Part shown: positions 15,577-19,069 of the stretch, piece by piece
Numbering within the stretch: position 1 is the stretch's first letter
How the letters are laid out: each line of letters begins with the position of its first letter
Origin: RHKX01 sp964497825
Lineage (GTDB): Bacteria > Actinomycetota > Thermoleophilia > Solirubrobacterales > 70-9
Direction of reading: 5' to 3'
NCBI GenBank assembly: GCA_964497825.1
Contig: CAZCFA010000056.1
Span: forward strand, 1-19,069
Length of the DNA: 19,069 bases
The notes under the pieces: generated by a model
Seen by the model: the letters and a program-made list of their open reading frames with translations, nothing else
What the model was told of the DNA's origin: nothing
Databases searched by the model: none
Position numbers and translations under genes: made by a program

Positions 15577-16596
15577 TCAGGCGGGCGGCGGCGGTGGCGG
15601 CGGTGGCGGCGCTGCCGCCCGGGGCGCCACCGCGGGGTTGCTCTCCTGCTCGCGCATCACCGATCCGACGACGAGGCCGATCGCGGCAATCAGCATGATC
15701 CAGAAGCCGACCCCCTTGCCGACGTCGACGCCCTCCACGGTGACGCGGCCGACCAGGAAGCAGAGCATCATCAGCAGCGCCCAGCCGCTGAGCGCGAGGC
15801 GGATCTGCGGCCAGCTCATGCCGAGCAGGCCCGGCAGCCGCGTGCCGGCGAACTCGGAGGCCGCAATCTCGATCGCGACGATCACGCCGAGCAACGCCGG
15901 CAGCGTGTAGAGCGGGAAGAAGCCCGAGCCCCAGGCACTCGTGCTGTCGCCGTCGGAGCTGACGGCGGCGAGGAACGAGCCGATCAGAATGACTACCCCC
16001 GCGCCGATCAGGACCAGCGCCGCCGGGCTCGGCTGGCCGCTGCCGGCGGGGGGCTCGTCCGCGGCCTCCTCCGGCGCATCGAGCTGGCCCATCACGGCGC
16101 CGACGAGCAGCGCGATCGACCCCAGCAGCGTGATGTAGAGGCCGATGTCCTTGCCGAGGCCGCCGCCGTCGCCGAACGAGCGCAGCAGGTAGGCGAGCAG
16201 CGTCAGCGTCCCCAGCACCCCGGCCACGACGCGGAGCTGCGAGAAGCTGAACCCGAGCACCCGGTCGGGCAGCGCGACGCCGCCGAAGACCGCGGCGGCG
16301 GTGCCGGCGGCGAGCACGGCGCCGATGATCACGATCAGCGTCGCGAGCGGGAACAGGTTGAACGCGTTCGACCACGCGCTCCAGCTCTGGCCCTTGAAGA
16401 AGGAGGTCTGCTCGAACTCGTACCAGGACAGGAACGAGAAGATCAGCATCAGGACGCCGCCTGCGATCACGATGATCTCGCCGGGCGGAACCGCTGCCGG
16501 CTGCCGCGGAGCGCGCGGGGCCGCGGGCGGCGGCTGCGGCGCCCCGTGCTGTGGCGGTGGTGGCGGCGCCCCGGCACCCTGGTCTGCTGCGTTCAT
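15577..16596 (-). CDS. Proline-rich polytopic membrane protein with internally duplicated four-helix unit
   Basis: The product is 339 aa. The N-terminal 38 residues are cytosol-type and Pro/Gln-rich (APPPPPQHGAPQPPPAAP), and the C-terminus ends in a run of about ten prolines. Between them are eight hydrophobic segments, at about 40-58, 84-106, 120-137, 150-170, 191-211, 228-247, 263-283 and 296-314. Segments 1-4 and 5-8 are related: SAWSNAFNLFPL matches SAWGSGFFPLYTL, LPDRVLGFSFSQLR matches LPGLLGMSWPQIR, and GLGKDIGLYITLLGSIALLVGAVM matches VGKGVGFWIMLIAAIGLVVGSVM. ATG 16596 is preferred over an upstream in-frame ATG at 16638 because AAGGAG lies 10 bases before it and TAATGT (16640-16635) would be its -10 box. 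No transporter or enzyme motif is recognised. Confidence 0.82.
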   Translation of the reverse strand: MNAADQGAGAPPPPPQHGAPQPPPAAPRAPRQPAAVPPGEIIVIAGGVLMLIFSFLSWYEFEQTSFFKGQSWSAWSNAFNLFPLATLIVIIGAVLAAGTAAAVFGGVALPDRVLGFSFSQLRVVAGVLGTLTLLAYLLRSFGDGGGLGKDIGLYITLLGSIALLVGAVMGQLDAPEEAADEPPAGSGQPSPAALVLIGAGVVILIGSFLAAVSSDGDSTSAWGSGFFPLYTLPALLGVIVAIEIAASEFAGTRLPGLLGMSWPQIRLALSGWALLMMLCFLVGRVTVEGVDVGKGVGFWIMLIAAIGLVVGSVMREQESNPAVAPRAAAPPPPPPPPPA

Positions 16597-16634
16597 CGCT
16601 CCTCGTCTCCTTCCGCTCGGATCCCCGTACGCGC

Positions 16635-16640
16635 ACATTA
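16635..16640 (-). promoter_or_regulatory. TAATGT -10 box of the duplicated membrane protein gene
   Basis: On the minus strand TAATGT lies 38 bases before the ATG, leaving a normal leader with the AAGGAG ribosome site. The expected -35 position falls inside the palindrome at 16649-16666. Confidence 0.45.
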
Positions 16641-16648
16641 GCCCAGCG

Positions 16649-16666
16649 CCCGGTCAGCTGACCGGG
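16649..16666. promoter_or_regulatory. 18-bp perfect palindrome in divergent promoter region
   Basis: CCCGGTCAGCTGACCGGG is a perfect palindrome in the 109-base gap between the divergent membrane protein and secreted esterase genes. It covers the -35 zone expected for the minus-strand promoter, so it is a candidate operator. No regulator is encoded next to it. Confidence 0.45.
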
Positions 16667-16705
16667 GACCGCATCGGCCGCCGCCGTGCCGTGTTCGGAC
16701 CTGTT

Positions 16706-17908
16706 GTGGAGGCGAAGCGGTCCGCGGTGATCTGGTCGCTGCTCGTGGCGGCGGCGTTGCTGGCGCTGCCGGCGAGCGCCGGCGCGGCGCAGTCCCACCT
16801 CGGCATCGGCTACGACCTCGATGGGACGCCGACGCCGAGCCCGGCGAAGCTGAACCAGCTCGACCTCTACACCCCCGACGGGGTCGGCGCCGGGGCGGGG
16901 CGGCCGCTAGTCGTCTACGTCCACGGGGGCGGCTGGCGCCGCGGCGACAAGAACAACAAGATCGGCGACAAGGTGAAGCTGTTCACCGGCGCCGGATACG
17001 TCTTCGCCAGCGTCAACTACCGGCTCTCGCCCGACCCGGTCGATCACAGCTACCCGCCCGCTCGGATCCGCTTTCCGACCCAGCCCGACGACGTCGCCGA
17101 GGCGATCGCCTGGCTCGCTCGCAACGTCGCCGGCTACGGCGGCGATCCACGGCGGATCCTCCTGATCGGCCACTCGGCCGGAGCCCAGATCGTCGCGCTG
17201 CTGTCGACCGATCCCAGCTTCGTCTCCGCCTGGGGCGTCGACCCCGCGCACCTGCTCGGCACGGTCGCACTCGACGGCGACGCCTACGACGTCGCCGCTC
17301 GCGTCAGCGGCGGCGGCGACGCGATCAGGCAGCTGATCTACAACGGGTTCGCGACCCCGGCCGAGAACGCCGCCGACGGCACCTGGGCGGCGGCTTCGGC
17401 GATCCTTCATGCCGACCCGGCCGATCCCGACCTGCTGCTGGTCACGCAGGCGGCGGCGCCCGAGCGCGTCGCCAATGCCGAGGCGATGGCCCTCGCGCTC
17501 GGCCAGGACCCGGCGACGAGCGTCTTTCGCGCCCCCTACGACCACGGCGGGATCAACGCGGCGGTCGGCTCGCCGACCGACTCCGCCGGCGAGACCGACG
17601 CGATCATGCGCTTCTTCGCGTCGAAGGCGGCGGCGGCTTCGCGCGTCCGCATCCTCGAGCGGCCGAAGACCCTGATCAGGCTTCGCCACGGCAAGCGCTA
17701 CCGGGTCCGGTTCCGGTTCAACGCGATCGGCGGGGCGCGCTCGTTCCGCTGCCGGCTCGACAAGCACAGCTTCCACCGCTGCTCCTCGCCGCGGCGCTAC
17801 CACGTCAAGCCCGGTCGCCACAGGTTCCGGGTCGCCGCCGCCGGCAGCGGCGGCGAGCGCGGGCCGGTGCGGCGGATCGGGTTCCGGGTCCGCGACCGCC
17901 GTCGCTGA
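16706..17908 (+). CDS. Secreted alpha/beta-hydrolase (esterase-like) with C-terminal cysteine-paired module
   Basis: The precursor is 400 aa. Residues 1-28 form a signal peptide (MEAKRSAVIWSLLVAAALLA, then ASAGAA|QS). The hydrolase domain (about 35-310) has the oxyanion motif VVYVHGGGWRRGDK (69-82), nucleophile Ser157 in GHSAGA, a likely acid near Asp237-Asp242 and His280 in PYDHGG. This resembles the HGGGW esterases, including kynurenine-formamidase-like enzymes. Residues about 315-400 form a separate module with SFRCRLDKHSFHRCSSPRRYHVKPGRHRFRVAA, pairing Cys349 and Cys359. This matches an Ig-like module (F.C.LDG..F..C.SP) common in secreted proteins of Solirubrobacterales-type actinobacteria, from recollection. 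GTG 16706 gives the best signal peptide; GTG 16691 and GTG 16727 are alternatives. The substrate is unknown. Confidence 0.88.
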   Translation: MEAKRSAVIWSLLVAAALLALPASAGAAQSHLGIGYDLDGTPTPSPAKLNQLDLYTPDGVGAGAGRPLVVYVHGGGWRRGDKNNKIGDKVKLFTGAGYVFASVNYRLSPDPVDHSYPPARIRFPTQPDDVAEAIAWLARNVAGYGGDPRRILLIGHSAGAQIVALLSTDPSFVSAWGVDPAHLLGTVALDGDAYDVAARVSGGGDAIRQLIYNGFATPAENAADGTWAAASAILHADPADPDLLLVTQAAAPERVANAEAMALALGQDPATSVFRAPYDHGGINAAVGSPTDSAGETDAIMRFFASKAAAASRVRILERPKTLIRLRHGKRYRVRFRFNAIGGARSFRCRLDKHSFHRCSSPRRYHVKPGRHRFRVAAAGSGGERGPVRRIGFRVRDRRR

Positions 17909-17995
17909 GACGCCGTCGGGCGATCGCCGTCGCTGAGACGCCGTCGGAGCGATCGCCGTCGCTGAGACGCCGTCGGAGCGATCGCCGTCGCTGAG
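17893..17995. repeat. 29-bp tandem repeat, about 3.6 copies
   Basis: The unit starts CGATCGCCGTCGCTGAGACG and is 29 bases long. Copies are 17893-17920 (28 bases, slightly diverged), 17921-17949 and 17950-17978 (identical), and 17979-17995 (partial). The first copy contains the last codons and the TGA of the secreted esterase, and each unit repeats that stop-codon context. GACGCCGTC and GGCGATCGCC within the array can pair on themselves, so it may also act in termination. Confidence 0.92.
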
Positions 17996-18028
17996 CGGTG
18001 CGGGCTCCGGTCCGGCACCCTTCCGGTT

Positions 18029-19069
18029 GTGCGCAGCCCGCTCGACCTCTATCGCGGCACCGGCGCCGACCTGCCCTGGGCCGACGTCCGGCGCTCTCAT
18101 CCGGGCGTGCGGATGGAGGGCTACTTCTGGCGCTTGACGGCGCCGCGCGGAGACGGCCGCTCGCTGATCGCGCTCTGCGGCGTCAACCGCGCCGACGACG
18201 GCTCCTGGTCGACGCTTGGCCTCGGCTCGCATCCGAACGGCTTCCTGCGCGCGGCCGAGCACCCGCAGGGGGAGGCCGATCCGGGCCGCCTCGGCGTCCG
18301 GGCGGGCGCCGCCTTCGCCGGCGGCGAGCGGACGCTGCGCGTCGATCTCGGCCCCGACGCGCGGCTCGAGGTCGCCGTCACCGACCCGTTGCCGTGGAGT
18401 CGCCGCACCCTCGGCGGCTCGAGCCTGTTCCAGTCGATCCCGGCGCTGAACCAGTACTGGCATCCGTGGCTGCTCGGCGGTCGCGCGAGCGGCAGCGCGA
18501 TCCTCGGCGGCGAGCGCTGGCGACTGGATGGCTGGCAGGTCTATGCCGAGAAGAACTGGGGCCGTGGCGGCTTCCCCGACTCGTGGTGGTGGGGGCAGGC
18601 GCAGGGCTTCGCCGAACCCGGAGCCTGCGTCGCCTTCGCCGGTGGCGAGGTCCATTCGGGCCCGCTGCGGACCGAGGTGACCGCGGTCGTCGCCCGGCTG
18701 CCGGACGCCCGGCTGCTGCGGCTCGGCAATCCCGGCACGTCGCCGGTGAGGGCCGACATCAGCGCCGAGCGCTGGCACCTGGCGGGCCGCAGCGCCCGCT
18801 GGCTCGTCGAGGTCGAAGGCAGCGCCCCGCGATCCGGCGCCCACGTGCTGCCGGTGCCGCTGCCGCGCGAGCGCCGCAACGTCGCCGGCGCCCTCGAGCA
18901 GCTCGGCGGCCGGCTCCGGGTCCGGATCGCACGGCGCGGCCGCGGGCTGCTCTGGGAGGGAGAGTCGGCGGTCGCCGGCCTCGAGCACGGCGGCCTCGCC
19001 GGCGCGGCGGCCGAGGCCGCGCGGCGCGGGGCGCCGGGCGCCGCCGCGGTGCCGCCGGTCGCGGGCTGA
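18029..19069 (+). CDS. Tocopherol-cyclase-like family protein
   Basis: The product is 346 aa and ends exactly at the window end with TGA. Its motifs match the tocopherol cyclase (VTE1/SXD1) family: HPGVRMEGYFWRLTAP (24-39), ALNQYWHPWLLGG (139-151) and YAEKNWGRGGFPDSWWWGQAQGF (172-194), with the hallmark EKNWG and Trp-rich stretch. Plant and cyanobacterial members close the chromanol ring of vitamin E. Bacterial homologues outside photosynthetic groups are uncharacterised and may bind or modify another prenyl-quinone or lipid. There is no signal peptide. No homogentisate prenyltransferase or methyltransferase gene is nearby. GTG 18029 is the first start after the tandem repeats; no Shine-Dalgarno is visible, only a poor CACCCT box 7 bases upstream. 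Confidence 0.8.
   Translation: MRSPLDLYRGTGADLPWADVRRSHPGVRMEGYFWRLTAPRGDGRSLIALCGVNRADDGSWSTLGLGSHPNGFLRAAEHPQGEADPGRLGVRAGAAFAGGERTLRVDLGPDARLEVAVTDPLPWSRRTLGGSSLFQSIPALNQYWHPWLLGGRASGSAILGGERWRLDGWQVYAEKNWGRGGFPDSWWWGQAQGFAEPGACVAFAGGEVHSGPLRTEVTAVVARLPDARLLRLGNPGTSPVRADISAERWHLAGRSARWLVEVEGSAPRSGAHVLPVPLPRERRNVAGALEQLGGRLRVRIARRGRGLLWEGESAVAGLEHGGLAGAAAEAARRGAPGAAAVPPVAG

Noticed and set aside
17893..17995. CRISPR-like array of 29-base repeats
   Set aside because: The repeats are directly contiguous with no spacers, and no cas genes are present.
16907..18988. 693-codon minus-strand frame across the esterase, the tandem repeats and the cyclase-like gene
   Set aside because: It spans two well-supported plus-strand genes and a repeat array, and its translation is low complexity.

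Overview
This 19 kb window comes from a very GC-rich bacterial chromosome, most likely an actinobacterium of the Thermoleophilia/Solirubrobacterales type. That placement is an inference. It rests on the base composition, the mix of Shine-Dalgarno-led genes with genes that have a TANNNT box only 6-9 bases before the start codon (leaderless style), the FurA-KatG pair, a free-standing LigD polymerase domain, and secreted hydrolases carrying a small cysteine-paired module of the kind seen in that group. No rRNA, tRNA, CRISPR array, transposase or integrase was seen.

Layout. 1-858 (minus, cut by the left edge): a MerR-type regulator with a DICT sensory domain, divergent from 908-3649 (plus): a class I DNA photolyase, an overlapping NAD(P)-binding epimerase-like protein and a small hydrophobic protein. 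3713-5347 (plus): RidA and threonine ammonia-lyase, a producer/clean-up pair for reactive enamine/imine intermediates, ended by a perfect hairpin. 5367-7221: a two-gene segment (SnoaL-like protein, HNH endonuclease) bracketed by two nearly identical direct repeats about 1.73 kb apart, the strongest candidate for an undescribed unit here. 7231-7261: a 13-bp-stem hairpin separating converging transcripts. 7328-9995 (minus): furA-katG, with a perfect 7-1-7 operator-like palindrome upstream. 9996-10562: 567 bp of low-complexity GC-rich DNA with internal repeats and no credible gene. 10563-11633 (minus): stand-alone LigD polymerase domain. 11748-13997 (plus): secreted CocE/X-Pro dipeptidyl-peptidase-type hydrolase. 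14086-15536 (minus): carboxymuconolactone-decarboxylase-fold protein coupled to a short-chain dehydrogenase. 15577-16596 (minus): eight-helix membrane protein built from a duplicated four-helix unit. 16706-17908 (plus): secreted alpha/beta-hydrolase with a C-terminal cysteine-paired module, followed by 29-bp tandem repeats. 18029-19069 (plus): tocopherol-cyclase-like protein, complete to the last base.

Themes. Several genes fit light and oxidative stress and DNA repair (DICT-MerR/photolyase, FurA/KatG, LigD polymerase). Others are amino-acid metabolism (RidA/IlvA) and cell-surface or secreted hydrolysis. Apart from the repeat-flanked segment, this looks like ordinary chromosome rather than a mobile island.
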